Below, piece by piece: positions 51,298-62,335 of a stretch of DNA of 64,000 nt. The notes under the pieces were generated by a model that worked only from the letters and a program-made list of their open reading frames with translations, did no database searches and was not told where the DNA came from. The translations under genes were made by a program, and so were the position numbers. Each line of letters starts with the position of its first letter. Positions within the stretch are counted from its first letter, which is position 1. The DNA comes from Corynebacterium pseudodiphtheriticum DSM 44287 (lineage in GTDB: Bacteria > Actinomycetota > Actinomycetes > Mycobacteriales > Mycobacteriaceae), in NCBI RefSeq assembly GCF_000688415.1, contig NZ_JIAH01000008.1, positions 62,001-126,000 of the forward strand, in the 5' to 3' direction.

Positions 51298-52892
51298 GAC
51301 GGTTCCTTTCCAAATAACGTGCGCGCTTCCCCAGCGGTAACCACCGAGCCGGTGATCACGATGCCAGAGCCCGATTGCACCTCGGCATCTTCTGCCAATT
51401 CCACGGCCAGCGCGTAGGCACCAGGCAGATCGTCGATAGTGTGCACGCGCTCTTCACCAAAGATTTCCACGGCGTATTCCGCCAGCGTATATGCGTCCAG
51501 AGCTCGCGGAGAACTGTTTTGGCTAATAACCACTTCATCCAGATGCGGTTCCAAAGCCAGCAATACGCCCTTGGCATCTTTGTCGTCGAATACGGCTACC
51601 ACGCCGATGAGACGCTGGAAATTAAAATCACGCGAGAGCGCCGCACCCAGTGCCTGCGCACCATGTGGATTGTGCGCTACATCGATGAACGTAGTCGGCG
51701 AGGTGCGCACGCGTTCTAAACGGCCCGGCACCGACACGGTGCGGAAGCCTTCCCGCACAGTATCCAGGTCAAGCCCGTGCCCGGCGCGAGCTCCAAAGAA
51801 CGCTTCTACCGCTGCCAGTGCGCACGAGGCGTTCGCTGCCATGTGACTACCCGAAAGAGGGATGAAGATCTCTGGGTATTCCCCACCAAGCCCGCGCAGG
51901 TGCAATTGCTGCCCACCTACAGCGACGGAGGTTTCCAGCACCCCAAATTCGCTGTTATAGCGCGCTACACCGGCTTCCACTTCGACGGCACGGCGCAGAA
52001 TCACGTCCATGGCTTTCGAGTCTTGTTCTCCGATGATCGCGATGTTCTCGGAGGGCTTCAACACGTCGTCCAGGTCATCACGTTGTTTGATGATCCCGGC
52101 TTTTTCCGCCGCGATTTCTTCGATGGTCTCACCCAGGTAGTTCTGGTGGTCCAAGCCCACCGGCATGACGACGGAAACTTCCGGGTTCACCACGTTGGTG
52201 GAATCCCAGGTCCCTCCCAGGCCAACTTCCACCACCGCGACTTCCACCGGAGCATCCGCAAACGCGGCATAAGCCATGGCAGTCAGGATCTCGAATTTGG
52301 ATAAGCGCACGTCGAAATGCGCGTCGGTCATCTGCACAAACGGCTCAATTTCTTCCCATTGGCGCACGTATTCCCGCGCAGGAATCGGGTTACCGTCCAA
52401 GCAGATGCGCTCGGTAACCGTCTGTAAATGCGGCGAGGTGAACATGCCAGTGCGCCGATGAAAACCACGCAGTAGCGAATCAATCATGCGCACCGTCGAG
52501 CTTTTACCGTTGGTACCCGCGACGTGGATAACGTGGAAGTTTTCTTGCGGGTTGCCCAATAAATCCAGCAGGTACTCTATGCGTTCCAGGCTCGGATCGA
52601 TCTTCGTTTCTGGCCAGCGGGTATCGAGTTCCGCTTCCACCGCAGCCAGCGCGCTGAGTTCTTCTGGCGTGGCTTGCAGCGGGGCTGGCGCGTTGCGTTC
52701 TTCATCCGGCAATCCCAGGTTGAGTTTCAACCCGTGCTCGTCGACTTCCACCGCATCGCCGGCCAAGGCGGCGAGGTCCTGATCTAACTCGCTGCTCTCG
52801 GAATGGTCTGTGTGTTGGTGACCATTGCCTGTGTTCTGGCGCTCATGGTCTGCGTGTTGACGATCATGGTCTGCGTGTTCGTTTTCTGTCAC
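51294..52892 (-). CDS. folC: Folylpolyglutamate synthase / dihydrofolate synthase
   Basis: The 532-residue Mur-ligase-like enzyme adds glutamate to (dihydro)folates. The ATP loop VIHVAGTNGKSSTVRMIDSL, FTSPHLQTVTERICLDG and DVAHNPHGAQALGAALSRDF are present. Its GTG start overlaps the valS stop by one base. The first 50 residues are unusual: His/Asp-rich heptads (HADHDRQ, HADHERQ, then NTGNGHQ and HTDHSES), encoded by near-identical 21-base repeats. They are not part of the fold; they might bind metal or be neutral. A later start near residue 70 would remove them, but coupling to valS supports the long form. Confidence 0.93.
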   Translation of the reverse strand: MTENEHADHDRQHADHERQNTGNGHQHTDHSESSELDQDLAALAGDAVEVDEHGLKLNLGLPDEERNAPAPLQATPEELSALAAVEAELDTRWPETKIDPSLERIEYLLDLLGNPQENFHVIHVAGTNGKSSTVRMIDSLLRGFHRRTGMFTSPHLQTVTERICLDGNPIPAREYVRQWEEIEPFVQMTDAHFDVRLSKFEILTAMAYAAFADAPVEVAVVEVGLGGTWDSTNVVNPEVSVVMPVGLDHQNYLGETIEEIAAEKAGIIKQRDDLDDVLKPSENIAIIGEQDSKAMDVILRRAVEVEAGVARYNSEFGVLETSVAVGGQQLHLRGLGGEYPEIFIPLSGSHMAANASCALAAVEAFFGARAGHGLDLDTVREGFRTVSVPGRLERVRTSPTTFIDVAHNPHGAQALGAALSRDFNFQRLIGVVAVFDDKDAKGVLLALEPHLDEVVISQNSSPRALDAYTLAEYAVEIFGEERVHTIDDLPGAYALAVELAEDAEVQSGSGIVITGSVVTAGEARTLFGKEPS

Positions 52893-55639
52893 TAGCCTAG
52901 TGCCTCCAGACGCGCGCCGATGCGGTCAACTTCTTCTTGTGCCAGCTGTTGGCGGTCTTTGATCTTGTCGACGACATCTTGTGGTGCCCTGGCCAAGAAT
53001 TTCTCGTTTTGCAGCTGGCCACTGGTCTGGGCCAGTTCCTTTTCTGCCTTTTTCAGGTCCTTCTGCAGTCGGGCACGTTCTGCTGCCACGTCCACGGCAC
53101 CAGAGGTATCCACCGCAATGGTGATCGTGGCCTGGCTGAGACGCACCTCAACGGAAGCAGACTCGGTGAAATCTGCGCCTGGTTCTTCCACGTTTGCCAG
53201 GTTGCGCACCAGGTTTTCCTGTCCAACCAAGTCGGCAGCAGCAAAATCCAGCTTTCCGGGAATCTTCTGCGACGGCTTCACGCCCTGGTCCGCACGGAAG
53301 CGACGCAGCTCGGTAATCAATACCTCGGCATCGGCAATGCGACGTGCAGCAACCTCATCAACCGCGACCCCACCGTTGGTATCAGCTGCGGTAGGCCAAT
53401 CTGCTACCACCAGAGATTCGCCACCGGTCAGCGCCTTCCACGTCACTTCGGTCACAAACGGCATGGTTGGGTGCAGCAAGCGCAGCACCACGTCCAGCAC
53501 CCGTCCCAGCACGATCTGGGTATTCCGGCCTTGGGCAGACTCCCCCTCGCGTGGGATCTGGGTTTTGGCGATCTCGACGTACCAGTCGCACAGCTCACCC
53601 CAGGCGAAGTGGTAGAGCAGCTCGTTGGCTTTCGCGAATTGGTAGTCGTCCAGATACTTGTCTACCTGCGCGCGTACTTGTTCGGTGCGGTCCAAGATCC
53701 AGCGGTCGGCGTCGGTAAGCTCACTGCGCTCGGGCAGCTCGCCCATACCCGCACCGTTCATCAACGCGAACTTGGTGGCGTTAAACAATTTGGTGGCAAA
53801 GCGCTTCGAAGCCTCTGCGGCCTCATCACCCACCGGCAGATCCACGCCTGGGTTTGCGCCACGCGCCAAGGTAAAGCGCAAAGCGTCGGCGCCGTAATCG
53901 CGTACCCAGTCCATTGGGTCAATGCCGTTGCCCAGTGACTTCGACATCTTGCGGCCGTGCTCATCACGAACCAAACCATGCAGGTAGAGATCCTTGAACG
54001 GCACCTGTGGCCGGCCGTCAGCAGCCGTGCCGAAGGTTTCCGGGTCCTGTTGAGCTGCGAAGGTGCCGAACATCATCATGCGGGCAACCCAGAAGAACAA
54101 GATGTCGTAGGCGGTGACCAGCACCGAGGTTGGGAAATAGCGCTCCAGGTCAGCGGTTTTATCTGGCCAGCCCATCGTGGAAAATGGCCACAGTGCAGAG
54201 CTAAACCACGTATCCAATACGTCGGGGTCTTGCTCATAGCCTTCTGGGGCTTGCTCATCAGGGCCGACGCAGACGATGTCACGCTCGCCGTTTTCATCTT
54301 CTGGCCCGTACCAGATCGGAATGCGGTGGCCCCACCACAACTGGCGCGAGATAGTCCAGTCGTGCATGTCATCAACCCAATCGAAGTAGCGCGGCTCCAT
54401 CGACGTCGGGTGAATCTTGGTATCGCCTTCACGCACGGCATCACCAGCCATCTGTGCTAGCTTGTCCACCTTCACAAACCACTGCAGCGACAAACGCGGC
54501 TCAATCGGTTCCCCGCTACGCTCTGAATGACCCACCGAGTGCGTATACGGGCGCTTCTCCGCAACGATGCGGCCTTGCTCCGCCAAAGCCTCACGCACTT
54601 TTACGCGGGCTTCTTCACGGCTCAACCCATCAAACTGGGTACCGGTACCAGCGATATGGCCGGTGGTATCCATGACCGTGGGCATGTCCAGGTTGTGACG
54701 CAAGCCCATCGCGTAGTCATTCGGATCATGCGCCGGGGTGATCTTCACGGCACCGGAACCGAATTCTGGATCTACGTAATCATCGGCGATGACTTCCAGC
54801 TCCAGATCGTCCCGGAATGGGTGCGGGAACTTCTTGCCCACTAGGTGGGTATAGCGCTCATCATCCGGGTGTACGGCCACGGCGACGTCGCCAAGCATGG
54901 TTTCTACACGGGTAGTGGCGACGATGACGTGATCTTCGTCGTCGGCAAGCGAGCCGTAACGCAGCGAAACCAGCTCACCGTCGACGTCTTTGTGTACGAC
55001 CTCGATGTCACTGACCGCTGTTTCCAGCACCGGCGACCAGTTAACCAAGCGGTGCGCACGGTAAATCATGCCCGCGTCAAACATCTGCTTGAAAATGTGC
55101 TGCACGGCGCGCGAGAGCCCCTCATCCAGGGTGAAGCGCTCGCGCGACCAGTCGACGGAGTCACCAATCGCACGCATCTGCTGTTGGATGGTGCCGCCGT
55201 ATTCTTCCTTCCATTCCCAAACCTTGGCAATGAAATCTTCCCGCGAGTAATCCCAGCGAGATTTGCCTTCCTGCTCGCGCAGCTTCGCTTCCACCTTCGT
55301 CTGGGTAGCAATGCCTGCGTGATCCGAGCCCGGCAGCCACAGCGTGGAAAAACCCTGCATGCGCTTGCGACGGATAATCGAATCCATCAACGTGTGATCC
55401 AACGCGTGCCCCATATGTAACTGCCCGGTGACATTCGGTGGCGGCAAAACCACGGAATAAGCAGGCTTGTCCGCATCTTCGTCCGGGCGGAAATAGCCCT
55501 TCGACTCCCAAGCGTCGTAAAGATCTTTCTCTACCTCGCCTGGCTGCCAGTTCTTCGCAAGCAGATCGCTACGGTCGCGACCCGGCGCGGCATCGGTTGC
55601 AGAATTACGGTTATCTGGGTTTTGCTGGTTCTCCGTCAT
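52892..55639 (-). CDS. valS: Valyl-tRNA synthetase
   Basis: The 915-residue class I enzyme has the HIGH-type signature [20 protein letters not shown], the KMSKS loop [20 protein letters not shown], an editing domain between them, an anticodon-binding domain and a C-terminal coiled coil ([20 protein letters not shown]). It charges tRNA-Val and edits Thr. ATG 55637-55639 is chosen over a frame start ten codons upstream. It is divergent from panB with about 100 bases between. No T-box-like leader was recognised. Confidence 0.97.
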   Translation of the reverse strand: MTENQQNPDNRNSATDAAPGRDRSDLLAKNWQPGEVEKDLYDAWESKGYFRPDEDADKPAYSVVLPPPNVTGQLHMGHALDHTLMDSIIRRKRMQGFSTLWLPGSDHAGIATQTKVEAKLREQEGKSRWDYSREDFIAKVWEWKEEYGGTIQQQMRAIGDSVDWSRERFTLDEGLSRAVQHIFKQMFDAGMIYRAHRLVNWSPVLETAVSDIEVVHKDVDGELVSLRYGSLADDEDHVIVATTRVETMLGDVAVAVHPDDERYTHLVGKKFPHPFRDDLELEVIADDYVDPEFGSGAVKITPAHDPNDYAMGLRHNLDMPTVMDTTGHIAGTGTQFDGLSREEARVKVREALAEQGRIVAEKRPYTHSVGHSERSGEPIEPRLSLQWFVKVDKLAQMAGDAVREGDTKIHPTSMEPRYFDWVDDMHDWTISRQLWWGHRIPIWYGPEDENGERDIVCVGPDEQAPEGYEQDPDVLDTWFSSALWPFSTMGWPDKTADLERYFPTSVLVTAYDILFFWVARMMMFGTFAAQQDPETFGTAADGRPQVPFKDLYLHGLVRDEHGRKMSKSLGNGIDPMDWVRDYGADALRFTLARGANPGVDLPVGDEAAEASKRFATKLFNATKFALMNGAGMGELPERSELTDADRWILDRTEQVRAQVDKYLDDYQFAKANELLYHFAWGELCDWYVEIAKTQIPREGESAQGRNTQIVLGRVLDVVLRLLHPTMPFVTEVTWKALTGGESLVVADWPTAADTNGGVAVDEVAARRIADAEVLITELRRFRADQGVKPSQKIPGKLDFAAADLVGQENLVRNLANVEEPGADFTESASVEVRLSQATITIAVDTSGAVDVAAERARLQKDLKKAEKELAQTSGQLQNEKFLARAPQDVVDKIKDRQQLAQEEVDRIGARLEALG

Positions 55640-55743
55640 CACGGCGACTATTCTAGCGCCCACCCGCAACCTGGGCCGCAGCGCTACAGGAGTTGCCCAG
55701 TAGATCCCCAGTAATAATCCGCCACACTGCTAAAATCCGGCCT

Positions 55744-56574
55744 ATGTCTACCCAACCGTCTCTTCCTGCAAAACGTCTGCGCACCCATTATTTTTCTCGC
55801 GCAAAAGCCAACGGCACCCCTTTCACTGCACTGACCAGCTACGATAGCCTCACCGCCAGCATTTTCGACGACACCGAGATTGATCTGCTGCTGGTGGGAG
55901 ATTCCGCGGCCAACGTCGTGTTCGGGCACAGCTCCACTTTGCCGATCACCACCGAGGAACTCATCAGCCTGTCCGCTGCGGTGGTGCGCTCTACCCGCCG
56001 CTCATTCGTTGTCGCCGATCTGCCCTTTGGCAGTTACGAAACTTCGCCAGCCCAAGCCGTGGATACCGCGGTGCGGTTTATGAAAGAAGCCGGCGTGCAG
56101 GCGGTAAAAATCGAAGGTGGTGTGGAAATAGCTCCAACCATCAAAGCGCTTGTCGACGCCGGCATTCCGGTGTGCGCACACATTGGTTTTACCCCGCAAG
56201 CCGAACACGCGCTCGGCGGCTACCGGGTACAAGGCCGTGGTGAGGCCGCCGCGCAGCTACACGCAGACGCCCAGGCAGTGGCAGAAGCGGGGGCTTTCGC
56301 CGTCGTCATGGAAATGGTACCCAGCCAACTAGCTGCTCAGATCACCCGTGACTGCCCTATCCCCACCATCGGCATCGGTGCAGGTAACGAGTGCGACGGC
56401 CAGATCCTGGTCTGGACTGACGCCTTCGGTCTGGGCACTGGAACGCCGCCGCGATTCGTGCGCCAGTACGCCAATCTTGCCGACGAGCTACGCAAAGGTG
56501 CTCGCGCTTACCGCGAGGATGTTGCAGCCCGTACGTTCCCGAATGACGCCGAATCATTTAGTGACGAGAATTAA
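55744..56574 (+). CDS. panB: 3-methyl-2-oxobutanoate hydroxymethyltransferase
   Basis: ATG 55744 gives 276 residues. PanB makes ketopantoate from ketoisovalerate and methylene-THF, the first step of pantothenate synthesis. Motifs are [60 protein letters not shown] and [20 protein letters not shown]. The stop codon is directly followed by the panC ATG, so the two are co-translated. A panD gene is not in the window. Confidence 0.96.
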   Translation: MSTQPSLPAKRLRTHYFSRAKANGTPFTALTSYDSLTASIFDDTEIDLLLVGDSAANVVFGHSSTLPITTEELISLSAAVVRSTRRSFVVADLPFGSYETSPAQAVDTAVRFMKEAGVQAVKIEGGVEIAPTIKALVDAGIPVCAHIGFTPQAEHALGGYRVQGRGEAAAQLHADAQAVAEAGAFAVVMEMVPSQLAAQITRDCPIPTIGIGAGNECDGQILVWTDAFGLGTGTPPRFVRQYANLADELRKGARAYREDVAARTFPNDAESFSDEN

Positions 56575-57468
56575 ATGCAGGTCTTCCACACTATCTCTGA
56601 CGTACGCGAGTTTTGCGTAAAAGCACGCTCGGCTCCCACGGTGGGCACAGCTTCCACAGCCGACTCGACTGCCACGGTGGGTTTGGTTCCCACGATGGGC
56701 GCACTGCACGACGGGCATGCCAGTCTGGTGCGCGCCGCACGCGCCGACAACGACATCGTCGTCGCATCAGTATTCGTTAACCCACTGCAGTTCACCGACC
56801 TGGGTGATTGCGACGACTACCGCAACTACCCACGAAACCTGGAACAAGACGCAGAATTCCTACGCACGCTCGGCGTCGATGCGGTCTTTGCTCCCAGTGT
56901 CGACGAAATGTACCCGGGTTTTTCTGCATCTCCAGACCAGCACCCACAAATCTGGGTACGCACTGGCCGCATGGGCGAGATTCTAGAAGGTGCCTCCCGG
57001 CCTGGACATTTTGATGGAGTCGCAACCGTCGTCGCCAAACTGTTTCAGATCATCCAGCCAGACCGGGCCTATTTCGGGCGCAAAGATGCCCAACAGCTGG
57101 CGATAATCCAAGCCATGGTGCGGGATCTGGATATTCCGGTGACTATTCACGCTCTTCCCATAGTGCGCGGTGTAGACGGGGTGGCAGAATCCAGTCGCAA
57201 CTTACGCTTAAGCGCGCCACAGCGACGCGCTGCCCAAGCCCTATCTCAAACCTTATTTGGGCTTCGCGACGGCGAATTCACTAGCGTAGAAGCAGCTAGA
57301 GACCATCTAGCAAGTTGCGCAGGGGTGGAGCTAGATTATTTCCGTGTTGTCGACCCAGCAAATTTACGGGACGTTCCTGCCGATACCCGCCCAGCGCTAG
57401 CCTTGACCGCAGCCTGGGTAGGCCCGGTTCGTTTGATCGATAACTTGGCTTTGGAGACGTATGAATAA
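56575..57468 (+). CDS. panC: Pantoate-beta-alanine ligase
   Basis: The 297-residue ligase has [20 protein letters not shown] (nucleotide HIGH-type motif), [20 protein letters not shown] and [20 protein letters not shown]. It joins pantoate and beta-alanine with ATP. Compared with the usual start, about 13 residues are inserted just before the core strand (around residues 20-35: [16 protein letters not shown]), and the DNA there holds three CCCACGRTGGGC-like copies, so the insertion arose by local repetition. It starts directly at the panB stop. Confidence 0.95.
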   Translation: MQVFHTISDVREFCVKARSAPTVGTASTADSTATVGLVPTMGALHDGHASLVRAARADNDIVVASVFVNPLQFTDLGDCDDYRNYPRNLEQDAEFLRTLGVDAVFAPSVDEMYPGFSASPDQHPQIWVRTGRMGEILEGASRPGHFDGVATVVAKLFQIIQPDRAYFGRKDAQQLAIIQAMVRDLDIPVTIHALPIVRGVDGVAESSRNLRLSAPQRRAAQALSQTLFGLRDGEFTSVEAARDHLASCAGVELDYFRVVDPANLRDVPADTRPALALTAAWVGPVRLIDNLALETYE

Positions 57469-58192
57469 TCGCGACGATTCCGCAGAGCTGTCTGCCATCA
57501 TCAGCGAATTTCTCCGCAATGGTTACGAGCACGCAGATTTTTCGTGGCTCGTGAATTCAGCTGCCGAAGGGAATGCAGACGCAACCGGGGTGGCGGGTGA
57601 CAAAATAGCCCGGGAAAAACCAGCCAGTAACGAAACAAACGTCGACAAGCACGAGTTATATGCCCAGGCCATCACAGCCTGCATGGAAGCGATTACGCCC
57701 CCGGCAGAAGCACTCAATGTCGATTCACCTGTGCCCGCAGAATGCATGGCACACATTGTCTCCGCCCTGTTTACCCAGTTAGACACGCACCGCGAGGCTG
57801 TCGCCTTGTTAGCCGCAGATTCCCTACACCCGGTGCTAGAAACCGGAACTACCACCACCATGATGGAATCATCGGAGCTTGGGCTACATCTGGACCGGGT
57901 ATTGCTACGTGGCCAAGAAGCCGGCGCATTTCGGCCCGGTATTTCTGCCAACGACGTGTTTTACATAATCATCTCGCTGAGCTTGTTCCGGCTCAATCAC
58001 CGGCACCTGATGGCCACAACTGCCCAGGTCGATACGCTTTCAGCAAGCAATTCGGTGGGAATTCGGCGACTCGTCATCGATGCTGTGTTGTCGTTTTTGA
58101 CCTCGAATATCGAAGATTCCGAGCACGAATCCTATCTATTCACCAGCGACGAAGAACACGACGGTGGCGGGCTCGGGGTGTACTGGGACTAA
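57461..58192 (+). CDS. Unrecognised protein resembling a TetR ligand-binding domain
   Basis: The 243-residue acidic protein starts inside the last codons of panC (ATGAATAA overlap), so it is translated from the pan operon. Helical segments ([60 protein letters not shown]) have the pattern of a TetR C-terminal domain, but no N-terminal helix-turn-helix is present, and residues 1-75 are polar. I do not recognise a family. It may be a degenerate regulator or a lineage-specific protein. Function cannot be assigned. Confidence 0.6.
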   Translation: MNNRDDSAELSAIISEFLRNGYEHADFSWLVNSAAEGNADATGVAGDKIAREKPASNETNVDKHELYAQAITACMEAITPPAEALNVDSPVPAECMAHIVSALFTQLDTHREAVALLAADSLHPVLETGTTTTMMESSELGLHLDRVLLRGQEAGAFRPGISANDVFYIIISLSLFRLNHRHLMATTAQVDTLSASNSVGIRRLVIDAVLSFLTSNIEDSEHESYLFTSDEEHDGGGLGVYWD

Positions 58193-58196
58193 ACCC

Positions 58197-58258
58197 AGCC
58201 ACAGCCTAGCCCTAACTGCAGGCCAGCCCTAGCCACAGCCTAGCCCTAGCTGCAGGCC
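58197..58258. repeat. 28-bp direct repeat with 34-bp period
   Basis: AGCCACAGCCTAGCCCTAAC and the next eight bases (58197-58224) recur at 58231-58258 with one change. The array starts four bases after the stop of the preceding gene. Internal AGCCCTAGC sub-repeats suggest a shorter ancestral unit. Confidence 0.9.
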
Positions 58259-58332
58259 GCAATCTGAGCCCCTACCCCAGGGGATAGTCCGAGCCCAGCC
58301 TGGGCATGGTTTTGCGCTAGGACTGGTGCTTG

Positions 58333-59667
58333 CTATGCCGATTGCATGTTTTCGGAATAACGCAGTTCGGGATCATCGTCGCCACGTACCGCGGCAGCAG
58401 TGACAACCACCTGGTTGATGTCTTCCCGATCCGGCAAATCGTACATCACGGGAACCAACAGGTCCTCCAAAATCGCGCGCAAGCCACGGGCACCAGTGCC
58501 GCGGTCAATCGCCAAATCTGCGATTTCCCCTAAGGCGTCGTCGTCGAAGATCAGCTCGGCACCGTCCATAGCGAACAAACTCCGGTACTGCTTAACCAGC
58601 GAGTTCTTCGGCTCAGTGAGCACCTGTACCAACGATGCACGATCCAGGTTTTCCACCGTAGCTACCACCGGAAGGCGGCCAATAAACTCTGGAATCAGGC
58701 CGAATTTCACCAGATCAGCGGTACGCACCTGCGAGAACAACGCCGCGTTGTCGGTGTCTTTGCGGGAGTCGATCTCTGCGCCAAAGCCCAAACCTTTCTT
58801 GCCGACGCGCTCCGCGATTACTTTGTCCAGGCCATCGAAAGCGCCCGCAACAATGAACAACACATTGGACGTATCCAACTGAATAAATTCCTGGTTGGGA
58901 TGTTTACGCCCACCCTGCGGTGGGATGGAAGCGGTCGTGCCTTCCAAGATCTTCAGCAACGCCTGTTGCACGCCTTCACCTGACACATCTCGGGTGATCG
59001 AAGGGTTTTCGCTCTTGCGTGAAATCTTGTCAATCTCGTCGACGTAAATAATGCCACGCTGCGCGCGCTCCACATCAAAATCGGCAGCTTGCAACAACTT
59101 CAGCAGGATATTTTCTACATCTTCACCGACGTAGCCAGCTTCCGTTAACGAAGTAGCGTCCGCAATCGCGAATGGCACATCCAGCATGCGTGCCAGCGTT
59201 TGTGCCAGGTAGGTTTTGCCCGAACCGGTAGGGCCCAACATCAAGATATTGGATTTCGCAATCTCGACTTCTTCATCCGCATGGATGGAATCGGCCCGCC
59301 CGCCATATTTCGAGCCCGAGGTTTTCTGTCCCCCACCGGCACCGCTGTGGGTAAATTCGTCGGCGCGCATGCGCTTGTAATGGTTATAAACTGCCACCGA
59401 CAGGATGCGTTTGGCCTGGTTTTGGCCAATGACATAGTTATCCAGGAACGCAGAAATTTCCGACGGCCGTGGCAGACGCTTGGCATCGTCGGATTCCTGT
59501 GCGCCCGGCTCGTTAGCGATTTCTTCTTCGATGATCTCGTTGCACAGTTCAATGCACTCGTTGCAGATATACACACCGCCACCGGCGATGAGTTTTTTCA
59601 CCTGTTTTTGGCTCTTCCCACAGAAGGAACACTTCAGCAGATCAGCGCTTTCTTGCATACGTGCCAT
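58333..59667 (-). CDS. clpX: ATP-dependent Clp protease ATP-binding subunit ClpX
   Basis: ATG 59665-59667 gives 444 residues. The N-terminal zinc domain ([32 protein letters not shown]) is followed by the AAA+ core: Walker [21 protein letters not shown], Walker [15 protein letters not shown], the ClpP-contacting IGF-type loop reading [10 protein letters not shown], and sensor motifs [14 protein letters not shown]. ClpX unfolds substrates for ClpP. It is separate from clpP2 at 63343, with a kinase/regulator pair between them, although in many actinobacteria clpX follows clpP directly. Confidence 0.96.
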   Translation of the reverse strand: MARMQESADLLKCSFCGKSQKQVKKLIAGGGVYICNECIELCNEIIEEEIANEPGAQESDDAKRLPRPSEISAFLDNYVIGQNQAKRILSVAVYNHYKRMRADEFTHSGAGGGQKTSGSKYGGRADSIHADEEVEIAKSNILMLGPTGSGKTYLAQTLARMLDVPFAIADATSLTEAGYVGEDVENILLKLLQAADFDVERAQRGIIYVDEIDKISRKSENPSITRDVSGEGVQQALLKILEGTTASIPPQGGRKHPNQEFIQLDTSNVLFIVAGAFDGLDKVIAERVGKKGLGFGAEIDSRKDTDNAALFSQVRTADLVKFGLIPEFIGRLPVVATVENLDRASLVQVLTEPKNSLVKQYRSLFAMDGAELIFDDDALGEIADLAIDRGTGARGLRAILEDLLVPVMYDLPDREDINQVVVTAAAVRGDDDPELRYSENMQSA

Positions 59668-59845
59668 AGGATCTTTTACGTACTTCTCGTTTCGCGGTCG
59701 TGGACAGGTGCGTGAGGATATTTCTGGCGCCACAAGGCAGCCAGATTATTGTCTCTAGTGTAATCACCATGCACCGTTTCGCTGGTAGCCACACGATGGT
59801 AGAGCCGATGCCACCAGTCCGAACTCATGATGCAAAACTTACTGT

Positions 59846-62269
59846 ATGGCTACTCCCCGCACCGCTTTCGATATTGGCCCTGCTGCCGGCACTGATTCTG
59901 CTGCTGGTTCTGCTTCTGCCGCCGACACTGCTTCTATCGAACACGATGCACACTCTGCACACGATGCACGTTTTTCGCCTACGCTCTTGCGGCGAATCCG
60001 GCGTGCCATGGGCGACGATTCCGTCGAACTCACCACCCTACGAATCTGCTGCACCGCAATGGCGGTCGCGCTGTTGGTCTACCTGGGATTGCAATACGTC
60101 ACCTACGGCTCCAACTACATCGGCGACTGGTACGGCTACCTCATAAGTATCGGGCTGGCCCTGAGCGGGATATTCATGCTGGTATCGGCAATCGTCGGCA
60201 AGCTGGTCTGGTTGCGTTATTCCCTGTATACCAATGCACTCGTGCTGTTGGTAGCTACCCTGGCGTTTCCTGTGGCGTATTACACTATGCCCGACCTGGG
60301 TCCTGCAGTGCTGCGATTTACCGATTTCACCGGCGCTTTGGCCATCAGTGTGGTTTTGCTCTCCCCGACTAGACGAGCGGTACTGGTTGCAATCTTGATT
60401 CAGGTCTTCCCCAGTGCATTACATTCCCTCGTCTACGGGCGCACGAGTATTCCAGAGCTGTTAGCGATCACCGGGTTTGCGGTACTCATGAACTTGATTC
60501 CGTTTGTGCTGGGGGCAGTTACGTTGATGCGCGTTGCACGCACTATCGACGAGACTGAACAGAAGGTGCAGGATTCTTTGGCTGAATCCGAGTCCAAGCA
60601 TGCAGCAATTGCCGAGCGCAGACGCCTCAATGGTCTGGTCCATGACCATATTTTGGGTTCGCTCTCAGCCATCGCCCGCGGGCAAAATATGCAGGCCGAC
60701 GCCGTACGTTCGTTGCCTTCTCGCCCCGCGACTGGCGAAGACATTACGCTGCAACAATTGCTTGCCGACGTCACCTGCAGCGTGCAGGATCTCACCCCAA
60801 ATTGCTCCATCACAATCAATGGGCAAGACGCACACAATGGCAGTTCCGACCTTGGTTTTTCTACGATCAAAGATTCTGCAGCCGAAGCCATCCGTTTGTC
60901 TGTCACTGAAGCTGCACGTAATTCCCGGAAGCATGCTGGCGACTCGTGTCAACGTCGCTGCGCTATCAACATCACCGATGGTGAGCTGGTTTTTGAATTT
61001 TCTGACGACGGTCGCGGTTTCGATATGGCAACGCGTAATCCGCAACGGGCGGGCATCAACGTATCGATTTTGCACCGCATGCGCAGTATTGATGGCGGCG
61101 ATGCCCAGATTGTCTCTTCGCCTGACAACGGCACAACCGTCACCGTGCGCTGGTGCTTGCGCACCGCAGAATCCCAATTCAATGAGCGCATGGCAGCACA
61201 AGCAAATGATTTTTCCGAAGATCAGCTCACAGCCGCAAAGTTAGAGCAACAGCTACTGCAGCCAGCACAAGTTTCCCGATCATGGGCTTGGCCATACCTA
61301 ATTCTGGCCGTCATCAGCATCGTTTCTGCAATGTGGGTGAACTCCGGCGAGTTCCTGATGGCGATCCCAGCAGCCGCCGTCGCCATTGCTACTTTAGCCC
61401 TGCTTGTCTTAGACAGCTCACCCCATATTGACGGCACCAAACGCTTCGTCTTCACGGTCGGTTTTCTTATGTTAGGTCCGTTAAGCATGTTGCAGCGCGT
61501 CGATTATGCGGCTGGCCAAGAAAATTTGTGGGCATTGTCGATCATTAGCTTGCTCTGCTGCATTCTGATTTTGCGCGGGCAAATCTTGTGGGGAGCCGGC
61601 TGCTTCGTTGCCAGCGCGGCGTTAATGAAAGCCTGCACCTTGCTCACCGCCGGTGCAATTGCTAGCCCACCTCTGGCAGATATTTTGGTGCAGGTAAATC
61701 TCGTCATGGCAGCCACGGTGGTTTTTCTTGCTACCAACACTTTGCTGAAGAACCTGCCCCGGCTGCGTATGGAAAAACGCACCGCCTATGCAGAGGCGGC
61801 ACGGGTACGGCAGATTCAGTTAGTGCACAGACATTGGCATGAACGCATTGAGTTGCACGCGGCGCCGGTGTTTGAAGCTGTGCAGCATTTCCAGACTCCC
61901 CCACCGTTGTTGCGGGAAAGGGCCCGCCTAACAGAATTAGCGATCCGCGACATGCTGCGTGCGCCATTGCTGGATCGCCCCGAAATAAAAACTGCTGCTT
62001 GGGATGCACGGAAAGCCGGCGCTACGGTATTGCTGCTGGATGATCGGAGTGAACGCGATTCCAGCATGGTCGGCCGTAAATCCGATGGCCGAGATGTCGG
62101 CGCCGCGCTGGAACGGCTTGTGCCTTTGGTGCTGGAGCGTCTGAACTTCGCGGGACCAGACAAAGTAACCATCCGTATTTTGCCGCCTGGGCGCAAATAT
62201 TTCGCCACGATCACCACCGACAGTACTGGGATTACCCGGGTGCCATTCCCGGAGGTCTACGACGGCTGA
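59846..62269 (+). CDS. Two-deck membrane sensor histidine kinase-like protein
   Basis: This 807-residue protein has a low-complexity N-terminus, a first membrane block (about residues 64-232, five to six helices), a HisKA_3-like dimerisation region with LNGLVHDHILGSLSAIARGQ (candidate His 266), and an ATPase domain with the N-box EAARNSRKHAG (355-365), DDGRGFDMA (387-395) and GTTVTVRW (429-436). A second membrane block follows (about 479-630), then a second cytoplasmic part (640-807) with HRHWHERIELHAAPVFEAVQ that looks like a degenerate repeat of the kinase pattern without clear ATP motifs. A convergent NarL-type regulator lies 66 bases away and is the likely partner. No good ribosome site precedes the ATG. 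Confidence 0.82.
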   Translation: MATPRTAFDIGPAAGTDSAAGSASAADTASIEHDAHSAHDARFSPTLLRRIRRAMGDDSVELTTLRICCTAMAVALLVYLGLQYVTYGSNYIGDWYGYLISIGLALSGIFMLVSAIVGKLVWLRYSLYTNALVLLVATLAFPVAYYTMPDLGPAVLRFTDFTGALAISVVLLSPTRRAVLVAILIQVFPSALHSLVYGRTSIPELLAITGFAVLMNLIPFVLGAVTLMRVARTIDETEQKVQDSLAESESKHAAIAERRRLNGLVHDHILGSLSAIARGQNMQADAVRSLPSRPATGEDITLQQLLADVTCSVQDLTPNCSITINGQDAHNGSSDLGFSTIKDSAAEAIRLSVTEAARNSRKHAGDSCQRRCAINITDGELVFEFSDDGRGFDMATRNPQRAGINVSILHRMRSIDGGDAQIVSSPDNGTTVTVRWCLRTAESQFNERMAAQANDFSEDQLTAAKLEQQLLQPAQVSRSWAWPYLILAVISIVSAMWVNSGEFLMAIPAAAVAIATLALLVLDSSPHIDGTKRFVFTVGFLMLGPLSMLQRVDYAAGQENLWALSIISLLCCILILRGQILWGAGCFVASAALMKACTLLTAGAIASPPLADILVQVNLVMAATVVFLATNTLLKNLPRLRMEKRTAYAEAARVRQIQLVHRHWHERIELHAAPVFEAVQHFQTPPPLLRERARLTELAIRDMLRAPLLDRPEIKTAAWDARKAGATVLLLDDRSERDSSMVGRKSDGRDVGAALERLVPLVLERLNFAGPDKVTIRILPPGRKYFATITTDSTGITRVPFPEVYDG

Positions 62270-62335
62270 AAACCTGCTAGGCCCCCGCGATCCTGGCTCT
62301 CGGCGGTTAGATTACGAAGCACCCAAATGCGAGTG

